DNA of 18,344 nt from JBHEKP01 sp041859375 (GTDB lineage Bacteria; Hydrogenedentota; Hydrogenedentia; Hydrogenedentales; CAITNO01). Shown piece by piece: positions 8,012-15,552 of the stretch (the first letter of the stretch is position 1; each line of letters opens with the position of its first letter). The translations under genes were made by a program, and so were the position numbers. Location: positions 1-18,344 of the forward strand of contig JBHEKP010000111.1 in the NCBI GenBank assembly GCA_041859375.1, given 5' to 3'. The notes under the pieces are model-generated. The model saw only the letters and a list, made by a program, of their open reading frames with translations. It did not search any database and had not been told where the DNA came from.

Positions 8012-10036
8012 TTACCGGCGCATGCCTATTTTGTCGAAGGGGATGGGTTCGAAACCAGGGATGAGCGAAAAGGCCGCGGCGTCGGGTTTGAGCAGGTAGT
8101 TGCCCGCCGCCAAATCCGCAAATCCGGGATCGTCGCCGGTGCTGTGGTTGTTCTCCTGGGTCCAGTTGCCGCCGCCGCAGAGTTCGCCGCAGCGCACGGC
8201 GAGGTTGCGGGCGGCGTGATTGTTGCGCGGCCCCCCGTTGAAGTCGAGAAATCCGGCGAGGTCCGGGTAGCGTCCGCTGTACGGCGGCCGGGTGATGTCC
8301 ACCTCCTTGAGAAGCCGTTCCCGCCAGAGGTCACCGTTGAGCCACTCAGTCCACAGTTCATCCTTCCAGGGCACCTGCCGGAAGGCGGTCTTGCAGTCCA
8401 CAAACACGTTGTTGATCACCCGGTTGTCATGGCCGCCGTGGACGAAGACCGCCCCGAAGGAGCCGCCCGCCGCGCGGACAAACACGTTGCCCTCCACCGT
8501 CTGCCCGCCCGCGCCGTCGTCGAAATAGACGGCGCAGCTCCCGTGGGAGCGTGGGCCGCCGGTGTCGTGCCAGTAGTTGTGGCGGATTACCGTGCCCCGT
8601 TCGGAGGGGTTGCGCCCCATGTAGAAGGCGCCGCAGTCGTCCGACTCCAGGCAGATGTGGTGAATCTCGTTGAACTCGATGACATGGTCGTTGCCGCCGA
8701 GGCCCACAGCCTGGTGCGGCGCGTCGTGTATGAGGTTGTTTGCCAGGCGCACGCCCACCCCGCCGAGGTGCACATTGTAGGCGTGGGTGCGCTGGCGCAG
8801 CGCCACCCGCCAGATGTGGTTGTCCACAGCCTCATGGCCGCAGGGACTGAGCGTTTTCCGGTCGCCGCCCTCCATGATCAGGCCGGAGGTGCCCGTTTCG
8901 GTGATGTCGCAGGCGGCCACCCGGTGGTTCCGCCCGCCGCTGACCACAATTCCCGACCATCCCGTGCCGCGCACGGTGCATCCCTCGATGAGCACCGATT
9001 CGCCGCCTTTCACCTGGATGCCGTCGCCCGCCGTGCAGTCGAGGGTCAGCCCGCGCAGAACGGCATGGGACGCCTGGTCCAGCCGGATCAGCGGTTCCGT
9101 TGAAAGGGAGAGGCGGATTTCCCCGTCCCCGGCGGGGGGCCAGAAGTAGAGCCGCCCGTCGGCGCGGTCCAGAAAATACTCGCCCGGCGTGTCGAGCTCC
9201 TCGGGCAGGTTCAGGGCGCACCAGCGGCGGCCGCCGGGGTTGCCCGAGCCGATGCCGTAGACATGGGGGCTGGCCAGGGTGATACGTTTGCGTTCCGCGT
9301 CAATGGCCCCGGCGCGGATGGTGGCGCTGGCCCAGTCAAAACACCAGTAACCGTAAAGCCACACGGCGGGCGTCTTGAGCCAGCGCAGGGGGCGGTCCCC
9401 CTCGAACACGAAGGTGCCTGTGCCCTCCGAGGCAAAATTGCGCCACGGCGCGGGGCCGCTGTCCACCACCTCGGTGAGGGTGGCCCATTCGCCGTTGTTC
9501 GGCCAGCGCGCCAGTGTCATTCGCTCCCCGTTGAAGAAAAGTTCAGGCACGGCGGGCGGGGTGGAGACAGCGTCGGGAAACTCCCCAAACGATGTGATGC
9601 CCAGCGCCTTGAGGTCGGCGCAGCGGACTGTGTCGCGCGCGGCGGGGTCCAGCCGCTCCAGCATGGCGGGATCCGCCACCGGGGCAAAGGCCTCCGGCGG
9701 CAGTCTTTTGCCGCCCAGCAACAACGGTGTTTCCCCCGGCGCGGCCTGGTAATGCACCGGCGCGCCGGGCGTTCCCCCGTCCCGCGCCTCCAGTGCCAGG
9801 CCGGAGGGCATCTCATACACGCCCCCGTGCGCCCACACCGTTGCGGCCTCTGCCGTGGCGTCGCTGCGCGCCTGCCGCAACCGGTCCCGTGCGGCGGCGA
9901 GTGTCGCCAGCGGCGCGTCCGCCGTTCCCGCATGGCTGTCATTTCCGGAGGGGGCCACATGCAGTTCCAGCGCGGGCGCGGGAAGGGCGGCGAGGACGAC
10001 CGCCGCCAGCAGGACGGGGCGAAGGGGGAAGATCAT
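8012..10036 (-). CDS. Secreted right-handed parallel beta-helix protein (GH141/pectate-lyase-like fold)
   Basis: The 674-residue product has a signal peptide (MIFPLRPVLLAAVVLAALPAPA). The next segment, LELHVAPSGNDSHAGTADAPLATLAAARD, is the standard entry strand of secreted beta-helix enzymes. An insert domain at about 100-310 has GGKRLPP and ELFFNGERMTLARWPN, a pattern I associate with proteins assigned to GH141 (alpha-L-fucosidase/xylanase) and related uncharacterised families. From about 320 to 560 there are repeated beta-helix coils: GIQVKGGESVLIEGCTVRG, NHRVAACDITETG, NLIHDAPHQAVGLGG and NRVINNVFVDC. No assured catalytic residue can be picked by eye, so lyase, hydrolase or epimerase activity all remain possible. 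The ATG at 10036 has GAGAGG 6-7 nt upstream. It starts 14 nt after the GH-A lipoprotein gene stops, so the two are almost certainly cotranscribed. Confidence 0.85.
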   Translation of the reverse strand: MIFPLRPVLLAAVVLAALPAPALELHVAPSGNDSHAGTADAPLATLAAARDRLRQARSDATAEAATVWAHGGVYEMPSGLALEARDGGTPGAPVHYQAAPGETPLLLGGKRLPPEAFAPVADPAMLERLDPAARDTVRCADLKALGITSFGEFPDAVSTPPAVPELFFNGERMTLARWPNNGEWATLTEVVDSGPAPWRNFASEGTGTFVFEGDRPLRWLKTPAVWLYGYWCFDWASATIRAGAIDAERKRITLASPHVYGIGSGNPGGRRWCALNLPEELDTPGEYFLDRADGRLYFWPPAGDGEIRLSLSTEPLIRLDQASHAVLRGLTLDCTAGDGIQVKGGESVLIEGCTVRGTGWSGIVVSGGRNHRVAACDITETGTSGLIMEGGDRKTLSPCGHEAVDNHIWRVALRQRTHAYNVHLGGVGVRLANNLIHDAPHQAVGLGGNDHVIEFNEIHHICLESDDCGAFYMGRNPSERGTVIRHNYWHDTGGPRSHGSCAVYFDDGAGGQTVEGNVFVRAAGGSFGAVFVHGGHDNRVINNVFVDCKTAFRQVPWKDELWTEWLNGDLWRERLLKEVDITRPPYSGRYPDLAGFLDFNGGPRNNHAARNLAVRCGELCGGGNWTQENNHSTGDDPGFADLAAGNYLLKPDAAAFSLIPGFEPIPFDKIGMRR

Positions 10037-10050
10037 GTTTTTCCTCTCAA

Positions 10051-11355
10051 TCAGGGCAGCGGGGACACCAGGTATCTGGGCGCGCCCTCCACGGACAGAT
10101 ACAGTTTGCCGTCCTTTTCCGTGAGGGGCACGGTGGCGCCGTTAACATTCAGGGCAACCGTACCGGCCCCCAGGCCGGGCAGTTCAAAGAGACGGTCGCG
10201 GGAATTTTCCAAGCTGCCGTCCTTCACGCCGATGCGCGCATCCCAGACAGCCCATACGGACTGCCCGGAGGTGGCGGTGAAGCGGATGGCGGTGATGCCG
10301 TTTTCGAGCCGCCGCTCCTCGATGCGCGCCCCGGAAAGGAGCGAGGTCATGACGCCGAAGGTCTGCCAGGCGGGCTTGGGCACCAGAATATGGTCCACCA
10401 GCCCGAAGTGCTCCTCGTTCTCGTTCGGCGTGATGCCGTCGTCCACGAAATCATAGGTGATGATGTTTTCCACGCCCTCGGCGAACTGCGCCAGAAAGGC
10501 CCGGACCATCAGCGCGGACTGGGTGTACTCGTCCACGCCGTTGTTCGCCTGGGTGGTGGCATAGCCGAATTCGGTTACCCACAGGGGCAGGGAGAAGCCT
10601 GCCTCTGTCAGGGCGCGGTTCAGTTGGCGCAGGTCTTTCGGCTCGTCGGAACGGTCCCAGGCGCGGTCGCCGCAGTAGGGGTGGAACGAGAGGATGTCCA
10701 CCACGCCCGGCCCCGCCGCGTTCAGGGTGTCCATCAGAAAGTCCACGTCCGTGCCGGAGGTGGCGCCGCCGATGATTTTCGCTTCCGGATTGGCCGCGCG
10801 GATGGCCTCGGCGGCGGCGCGCAGGAGCAGCCCGTAGGCGGCCGCGTCGGGTTCCGGTTCCCAAAACCGGTCCAGGTTCGGCTCGTTCCAGATTTCCCAG
10901 TGGGAAATGACCCCCTTGTAGCGTTCCGCCATGGCGGCGGCGAAACGGGCGAAATCGGCCCGCTCCGCGTCGGTGTCGGGGTCGGTCGTTCCCGAGGACC
11001 AGGGGTTGTTGTAGGCGAGGAGCCCCATGATTTTAATGCCCTGCGCGGTGATTGCCGCCACCGCCGCGTCGTACCTGGCCAGTTCCCGCTGGCTGAAAAC
11101 GCCGCGCTGCGGCTCGATGTTGTCCCAGTGGAACTCCTCGCGGGTCCATTCAACCCCCGCCATGCCGGCCAGTTCGGTGATGCCCGCGATGCGGTCCGCG
11201 TCCCCCAGTGCGCGGTCAAGGTACAGGGCCGATCCAAAGGCCACATCATGGGGCGTCACCGGCTCCGCCGGGTAACAGCCCCACAGCAGCAGGGCCGGAA
11301 CGGCCAGCGCGGCCAGCATGCGGACGGTTGCGTGGGGGCGGGCGATCCGGGGCAT
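10051..11355 (-). CDS. Lipoprotein clan GH-A glycoside hydrolase (GH39/GH5-like TIM barrel)
   Basis: This 434-residue protein begins MPRIARPHATVRMLAALAVPALLLWGCYP. A basic start and hydrophobic core end in a lipobox-like LLWGC with Cys27, so it should be lipid-anchored in the envelope. The TIM barrel follows: GVEWTREEFHWDNIEPQRG (about 67-85), HWEIWNEPNLDRF with Glu158 as the expected acid/base, DILSFHPYCGD (about 220-230), and LPLWVTEFGYAT with Glu262 as the expected nucleophile. The pair at the ends of beta-4 and beta-7 is the clan GH-A signature. The last 100 residues form a beta-rich C-terminal domain (IRFTATSGQSVWAVWD to APRYLVSPLP), as in GH39-like proteins. The exact family and glycosidic bond are not decided. 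The ATG at 11355 has AGGAG 8 nt upstream; a longer in-frame start at 11442 would hide the lipobox and is rejected. First gene of the pair with the beta-helix protein. Confidence 0.85.
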   Translation of the reverse strand: MPRIARPHATVRMLAALAVPALLLWGCYPAEPVTPHDVAFGSALYLDRALGDADRIAGITELAGMAGVEWTREEFHWDNIEPQRGVFSQRELARYDAAVAAITAQGIKIMGLLAYNNPWSSGTTDPDTDAERADFARFAAAMAERYKGVISHWEIWNEPNLDRFWEPEPDAAAYGLLLRAAAEAIRAANPEAKIIGGATSGTDVDFLMDTLNAAGPGVVDILSFHPYCGDRAWDRSDEPKDLRQLNRALTEAGFSLPLWVTEFGYATTQANNGVDEYTQSALMVRAFLAQFAEGVENIITYDFVDDGITPNENEEHFGLVDHILVPKPAWQTFGVMTSLLSGARIEERRLENGITAIRFTATSGQSVWAVWDARIGVKDGSLENSRDRLFELPGLGAGTVALNVNGATVPLTEKDGKLYLSVEGAPRYLVSPLP

Positions 11356-11399
11356 GTTTGTCACTCCTGTGCCTGAAGACGTTCTTGTCCCGGGGGGAT

Positions 11400-11427
11400 G
11401 GTATACCAAATCCGGCCTGGGGCCCAA
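11400..11427 (-). promoter_or_regulatory. Candidate promoter for the GH-A lipoprotein / beta-helix operon
   Basis: On the minus strand TATACC (11400-11405) is preceded by TGG, giving an extended -10 (TGnTATACC). TTGGGC (11422-11427), 16 nt upstream, is a weak -35. The transcript would carry a leader of about 40 nt containing the AGGAG site. The -35 region overlaps an inverted repeat at 11415-11440. Confidence 0.4.
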
Positions 11428-11440
11428 GCCCGGCCCAGGC
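11415..11440 (-). repeat. GC-rich inverted repeat after the ABC permease gene
   Basis: GCCTGGG (11415-11421) pairs perfectly with CCCAGGC (11434-11440) around a 12-nt centre that can add two or more GC pairs. It lies 18 nt beyond the permease stop codon and may end that transcript. Neither strand has a T-run after it, so a classical intrinsic terminator is not supported. It could equally be an operator for the downstream promoter. Confidence 0.45.
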
Positions 11441-11457
11441 ACGCCGGGGTGTTTCCT

Positions 11458-14400
11458 TTATTCCGCGCGCAGGTCGGCGGGGGACACCCCCCGCAGGCCG
11501 AGGCGCACGGCGGCGGCAATCATGGCGAGGTAAACCGCCAGAATGAGCAGGGGCGCAAGCGCCAGCGACAGGGGCGAGGCGCCGGTCTGCGCGGCGGCCA
11601 TAAGCGGCAGTATGGCCGCCGCCGCCGCCCCCGCGCCCACGAGCAGCCCCGCAAGCGCCAATGCGGTGTTTTCAAGCAGTGCCAGCCGGAAAATGACGGC
11701 GGGGGGGTAGCCCAGCGCGTGGAGCAGCGCCGTTTCGGCGCGGCGCTCGTTCAGGTTGCGCAGCACCGCCACGGCCACACCGCCCGCGCCCAGCGCCAGC
11801 CCCAAACCGCCGAGCACGAGGAACATGGCGAGGTAGGCGGTTTCCACGGCGTAGAAGGACCGGAGCCGCTCCAGCGCCGGGACCGCCTCCATGCCGATGC
11901 GCCCGTTGTCGCGGTTCAGCCCCGCCGCAAATGTCTTTCCGTTCCCCCCGGCGGGAGCGTCCGCCAAAAAGACGCGGTAGCCCGCGGCGGAGGGGTACAA
12001 CCGCGTGAAATTCTTCTCGGACACCAGAAGCGCCCCCTGGAAAAGGGACAGGCGCATGGGCAGTTTCCCGGCGAGTTTCACCGTCACAGTGTTTCCCGCC
12101 TCGTCCCGGTATTCCAGTTCGCCGCCCTTTTCCGGGCCTGTGGCGGCCTGCAGGCCCCACATGGCGGTGTCGCTGTCGCCCACCAGTGCGGGCACACGCC
12201 CGCCCGGCAGCGCCATGTCCAGCAGCCCCCACAACTCCGGCGGCGCGAAAGCGCCCAGCGCTGCGAGCGTTTCCGGATTCACCCCCAGCAGGCGCGGCGT
12301 GCGCGCCCGGTTCAGGTTGAGGCAGCCCGCCTCGTCGCCCTCGCGCAGGCGCAGCGGCACCACCACCGCGCCCCCTGTCTTGACGAAGGGTTCCGTGCCG
12401 TCGCCCGCCACGGGCAGGGAGGTTTCGGCATAGACCGCAAAGCCGCCCGTGCCCGACGCGCGGCTGCCCGCGTCCAGGGCGAGGTTGGCGCGCATCGCCG
12501 CCACGGAAAGGAGCATGAAGCAGCCGCAGGCGGTGACCGCCGCAATGCCGAGGCTGCGCCCGCGCCGCCGCGCCAGCCCGGAAAGGGCCAGTTTCCACGG
12601 GGTCAGCCGCACCGCGTCCCCGTGCCGAGCCATGCGCCCCAGCACCCATGCGTATCCCGACAGGCCGGACAGCAGCAGCAGCGCGCCCGCCCCGAAGAAG
12701 GGCCCCGCCAGGGACCGCGCCCCGGCCAGGGCGGGAACCGCGCCGGCCGCCAGCGCCAGCGCCAGCAGGACCAGCGTGGCCGCCGCGGTCATGCCGCCCC
12801 CGCCCCGCGCGGCTGCCGGGGCCATGGCGGAGAAGTCCGCGCCGAGCAGCTCCCGCGCGGGCTTCCGCGCCGCCCGGCGCACAGCCAGCAGCAGCACCAG
12901 CAGCACGCAGCACAGGGCGGCGCAGACGCCCTGCGCCAGCACGGCGGGGCGCGCGTGGAATTCGACGCGCGTGTTTGCCAGCGCCCCCGGCCAGAACGCG
13001 GCCAGCGCCAGCAGCAGCGTCCGCGCGTAGGCCGCGCCCGCCAGCGCGCCCGCCGGCGCGCCCGCCAGCAGGGCGGGCGTCGCCTCCAGCAGAAGCAGCG
13101 CGCGGATGCGCCGCCGGGGCCAGCCCATGGCGGAAAGCACCCCGATTTCGGAGGCGCGCTGCTGCAGGGCGAAAAGGGCCAGCAGCGCCAGCAGCGCCAG
13201 CGCGGCGGCGATGAGGAACATGCTCATCCCCGTGAAGAGCCCGCCGAAATCCATGGCCCGGTTGACGCCCTCACGGGCCTGCTCCCGCACGGGTTCGAAG
13301 ACGAGGCCGAACTGTTCAGGCCCGACGCGCCCCGCCAGCCCGGCGCGGACCGCCTCCACGCCCCCGGCATCCGGGGGAAAGCGCAGCGCCATGACCGAGC
13401 CGAAGCGCCCGCCCCAGAGCTTTTTCCCCGTGGCGTGGGAGACAATCAGCTTTGGCGTCTGCCCGTATTGTTTCCAGTACGCCTCGTTGGCGGGGTCCGC
13501 CAGGGCGGTCTTGTCCAGCGGCATGCCGATGTCCCAGTCGCGGCAGTTTTCCACCTCGCTGAGCCCGGGAAACTGCGGGGCCAGCGCGCGCTCCGCCGCA
13601 AGGCTTTCCATGGACGCCACGCTGTGCACGGTGAGGCGGCCGTTTTTCTCCGCATAAGTGTTGCCGGGGCCGATTTCAAGATAGGCGACGTCCAGCGTGT
13701 CGCCCGGTGCGGCCCCCAGCGCGTCCGCGAGCCACCGGCTGATGATTGCCGCGTCCTCCGGCAGCGCCGCGCTTTCCGCCGTGCCGCCCGCCGTGACAAA
13801 GGAGTAGGGGGTGGACTTGTCCCCCCTGGTGATGCGGTTCACCAGATAGGTGAGCGACGGCTGCGTTCCCGGCAGTTCCAGTCCGGCGCGCACCACCGCA
13901 TCCTCCAGGAAAATCCGGGTTGACTCCAGTTGTACCGTGCCGCCGGGCCCCCCGCGCAGGCGCAGTCCCGCCTGCTCCGGTGTGCAGTCCGGGACGGGCG
14001 GCTCCCCGCCGCCCTCCGCCAGCAGCAGGTTGGCCAGCCCCGCCAGTCCGGCCTGCTCCTGCAGCCAGGTCCGGTCAAGAAACACGTTGCCCGGCGCGGC
14101 CTGGTTCGCCGACAGGCTGAACCGGCCCAGTTGATCATCATCGAGCACCGCCCTCACGGTGACCAGCAGCGACACGGAACGGTCCTCCACGCCGGCGGCC
14201 AGGGGCGCGTCCTGCGGCATCAGCCCCGGCCTGGCCAGGCGCAGGGTGATGTCGTCCCCGGCCTTCACACCCAGGGTGCGCGCCGCATGTCCGTTGAGCG
14301 CCGCCTCCTGCGGAGCCAGCGCCTCAAAGGGTGGCGGCGTCTCCGCAAGTTTCCAGAAGGCGGCATCCACCCCCAGCAGGTGCGCGCGGTTCAGCGGATT

Positions 14401-14715
14401 GCCCCCTTCGGCGGCGTCGGGCGTGCGCGCGGCCATGCCCCGTAGCGCCAGCACGGCGGCGGCATGGACGGTTTTTCCGTCATTCCGCAGGTTCCCGGCC
14501 AGCTCCTGCGAAAAGAACCGGTCCTCCCACCGGATCGCGTGGACGACGCGGCCCAGCCGCGCGAGCGCGATGCCGCGCAGCGTCATTTTCACCGAGTCGC
14601 CCACCACAAGCGCGCCGGCCAGTATGGCGCAGGCCAGCGTGACGCCCAGCAGCAGCCCGGCGTGGATGCGGCGGTGGTGCGCGATGCCGCGCAGGGCGAG
14701 GCGGGTCAGGTTCAT
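11458..14715 (-). CDS. ABC exporter permease with two FtsX/MacB-type membrane modules
   Basis: The 1085-residue permease pairs with the ATPase encoded immediately upstream. It begins MNLTRLALRGIAHHRRIHAG, followed by TM1 (about 20-42) and a large extracytoplasmic region to about residue 480. The first FtsX block starts near 487 (GGLFTGMSMFLIAAALALLALLALF) with the cytoplasmic coupling motif QQRASEIGVLSAMGWPRRRIRALLLLE. A membrane stretch near 640-700 leads into a second N-terminal-like unit (LALSGLARRRGRSLGIAAVTACG, about 705-727) and a second extracytoplasmic domain. The final FtsX block (about 955-1075) has a matching coupling motif, NERRAETALLHALGYPPAVIF. This is the layout of two MacB/LolC-like halves in one chain, with about ten membrane segments. 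Such exporters move lipoproteins, lipids or peptides or act mechanically on envelope complexes; the substrate is unknown. ATG 14715 overlaps the ATPase stop by 4 nt (ATGA), so an upstream extension to 15099 is rejected. Confidence 0.88.
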   Translation of the reverse strand: MNLTRLALRGIAHHRRIHAGLLLGVTLACAILAGALVVGDSVKMTLRGIALARLGRVVHAIRWEDRFFSQELAGNLRNDGKTVHAAAVLALRGMAARTPDAAEGGNPLNRAHLLGVDAAFWKLAETPPPFEALAPQEAALNGHAARTLGVKAGDDITLRLARPGLMPQDAPLAAGVEDRSVSLLVTVRAVLDDDQLGRFSLSANQAAPGNVFLDRTWLQEQAGLAGLANLLLAEGGGEPPVPDCTPEQAGLRLRGGPGGTVQLESTRIFLEDAVVRAGLELPGTQPSLTYLVNRITRGDKSTPYSFVTAGGTAESAALPEDAAIISRWLADALGAAPGDTLDVAYLEIGPGNTYAEKNGRLTVHSVASMESLAAERALAPQFPGLSEVENCRDWDIGMPLDKTALADPANEAYWKQYGQTPKLIVSHATGKKLWGGRFGSVMALRFPPDAGGVEAVRAGLAGRVGPEQFGLVFEPVREQAREGVNRAMDFGGLFTGMSMFLIAAALALLALLALFALQQRASEIGVLSAMGWPRRRIRALLLLEATPALLAGAPAGALAGAAYARTLLLALAAFWPGALANTRVEFHARPAVLAQGVCAALCCVLLVLLLAVRRAARKPARELLGADFSAMAPAAARGGGGMTAAATLVLLALALAAGAVPALAGARSLAGPFFGAGALLLLSGLSGYAWVLGRMARHGDAVRLTPWKLALSGLARRRGRSLGIAAVTACGCFMLLSVAAMRANLALDAGSRASGTGGFAVYAETSLPVAGDGTEPFVKTGGAVVVPLRLREGDEAGCLNLNRARTPRLLGVNPETLAALGAFAPPELWGLLDMALPGGRVPALVGDSDTAMWGLQAATGPEKGGELEYRDEAGNTVTVKLAGKLPMRLSLFQGALLVSEKNFTRLYPSAAGYRVFLADAPAGGNGKTFAAGLNRDNGRIGMEAVPALERLRSFYAVETAYLAMFLVLGGLGLALGAGGVAVAVLRNLNERRAETALLHALGYPPAVIFRLALLENTALALAGLLVGAGAAAAAILPLMAAAQTGASPLSLALAPLLILAVYLAMIAAAVRLGLRGVSPADLRAE

Positions 14716-15407
14716 GGGCGCGCTTCCTTCGGCACGGCGCGGCCGTGGCGCAGCTCCACAATCCGGCCGAACCGCGCGGCGATGGCGGGGGCGTGGGTGA
14801 CCACCACCACCGCCATGCCCTCGTCCCGCCGCAGTTCCAGGATCAAATCCGCCAGCGACTCCGCCGCCTCCTCGTTGAGCGAGCCTGTGGGCTCGTCCGC
14901 CAGCAGCAGCGCGGGCTTGTTGATGAGCGCGCGCACCACCGCCACGCGCTGCCGCTCGCCGCCGGACAACTGGCCGGGCCGGGCGCTGGTTTTGTCCGCG
15001 AGGCCCACCCGGTCCAGCAACGCCAGCGCGCGGGCGCGCGCCGCGTCCCCGCCGCCCCGGACCAGCGCGGGCACCAGCACGTTTTCGAGCGCAGTGCACT
15101 GGGGCAGCAGGTGGTGGAACTGGAACACAAAACCAATCCCGCGGTTGCGCAGCGCCGCCTGCGTGTCGGCGGAAAGCGCGGCCGTGTCCGCCCCCCTGAA
15201 CAGGACCGTGCCGGAGCTGGCCGTGTCAAGCAGGCCCATCAGGTTCAGCAGCGTGCTTTTCCCGCACCCGGAGGGGCCGGTCACGGCAACGCATTCGCCG
15301 GGGTCCAGGGTGAGGTCGAGCCCGTCCAGCACCCGCAGCGGCGCGGGCAGCGCGGGATATTCCCGCGTCACCCCCCGCAGTTCGATCAGGGGTTGTCCAT
15401 CCGTCAT
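14712..15407 (-). CDS. ABC transporter ATPase, LolD/MacB-type
   Basis: The 231-residue cytoplasmic ATPase has every expected motif. Walker A is GPSGCGKST (44-52) and the Q-loop Gln is near 96 (FVFQFHHLLP, as in LolD/MacB). The signature LSGGERQR spans 147-154, Walker B LLLADEPTGSL ends in D171-E172, and the switch His is H205 (VVVTHAP). The length and the ADEPTGSLN string match the LolD/MacB/FtsE group that powers FtsX-type permeases, which is what lies downstream with a 4-nt overlap. The ATG at 15407 is chosen because GGGAG lies 8 nt upstream and family homology starts at PLIELRGVTREY; a longer ORF to 15638 adds only low-complexity sequence and runs over the promoter. It is the first gene of a two-gene operon that diverges from larB. 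Calling it lolD would be too specific, since the cargo is unknown. Confidence 0.93.
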   Translation of the reverse strand: MTDGQPLIELRGVTREYPALPAPLRVLDGLDLTLDPGECVAVTGPSGCGKSTLLNLMGLLDTASSGTVLFRGADTAALSADTQAALRNRGIGFVFQFHHLLPQCTALENVLVPALVRGGGDAARARALALLDRVGLADKTSARPGQLSGGERQRVAVVRALINKPALLLADEPTGSLNEEAAESLADLILELRRDEGMAVVVVTHAPAIAARFGRIVELRHGRAVPKEARP

Positions 15408-15443
15408 GCCGTAATCTCCCGCGGCATGTTCCGCCGCCCGTGG

Positions 15444-15449
15444 ATTATA
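15444..15449 (-). promoter_or_regulatory. Promoter -10 box of the ABC exporter operon
   Basis: A perfect TATAAT lies on the minus strand in a very GC-rich gap, with its 3' edge 36 nt before the ATG at 15407. That predicts a leader of roughly 30 nt carrying the GGGAG site. No convincing -35 is visible 16-18 nt upstream. On the plus strand the same bases read TATACC (15446-15451), so the box may also serve larB in the other direction. Confidence 0.55.
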
Positions 15450-15503
15450 CCCCATGCCCCCTGCGGTTGCGCCCTCCGGCCCCGTTGCATTACCATTTAC
15501 GGG

Positions 15504-15527
15504 GCGGCCGCGGGGCCGCTTTTTTTT
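15504..15527 (+). terminator. Intrinsic terminator in the larB leader (possible attenuator)
   Basis: GCGGCC (15504-15509) and GGCCGC (15514-15519) form a perfect 6-bp stem with a 4-nt loop, followed directly by eight T (15520-15527). No plus-strand gene precedes it in the window, and only 25 nt separate it from the larB start. A segment upstream, CGGCCCCG (15477-15484), is exactly complementary to CGGGGCCG (15511-15518) and could form a competing antiterminator. Structure seen; regulatory role inferred. Confidence 0.75.
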
Positions 15528-15541
15528 GCCGAAACAACCAC

Positions 15542-15545
15542 GGAG
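15542..15545 (+). promoter_or_regulatory. Ribosome binding site deciding the larB TTG start
   Basis: GGAG is followed by 7 nt and TTG at 15553. No ATG lies between this site and the conserved start of the protein. The in-frame ATG at 15454 has no Shine-Dalgarno and would require translating through the terminator hairpin. Confidence 0.6.
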
Positions 15546-15552
15546 CGGGCTG

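Noticed and set aside
5775..8099. 774-residue open frame on the plus strand
   Set aside because: It is antisense to the GH172-type gene, including its hallmark motif, and shows shadow-frame composition.
11398..13923. 841-residue open frame on the plus strand
   Set aside because: It lies antisense to the FtsX-type permease. Composition is extremely Arg/Gln/His/Pro-rich and there is no recognisable motif.
14716..15099. N-terminal extension of the ABC permease
   Set aside because: Its Gly/Arg-rich sequence overlaps the ATPase gene out of frame. The ATGA overlap at 14712-14715 gives the natural start.
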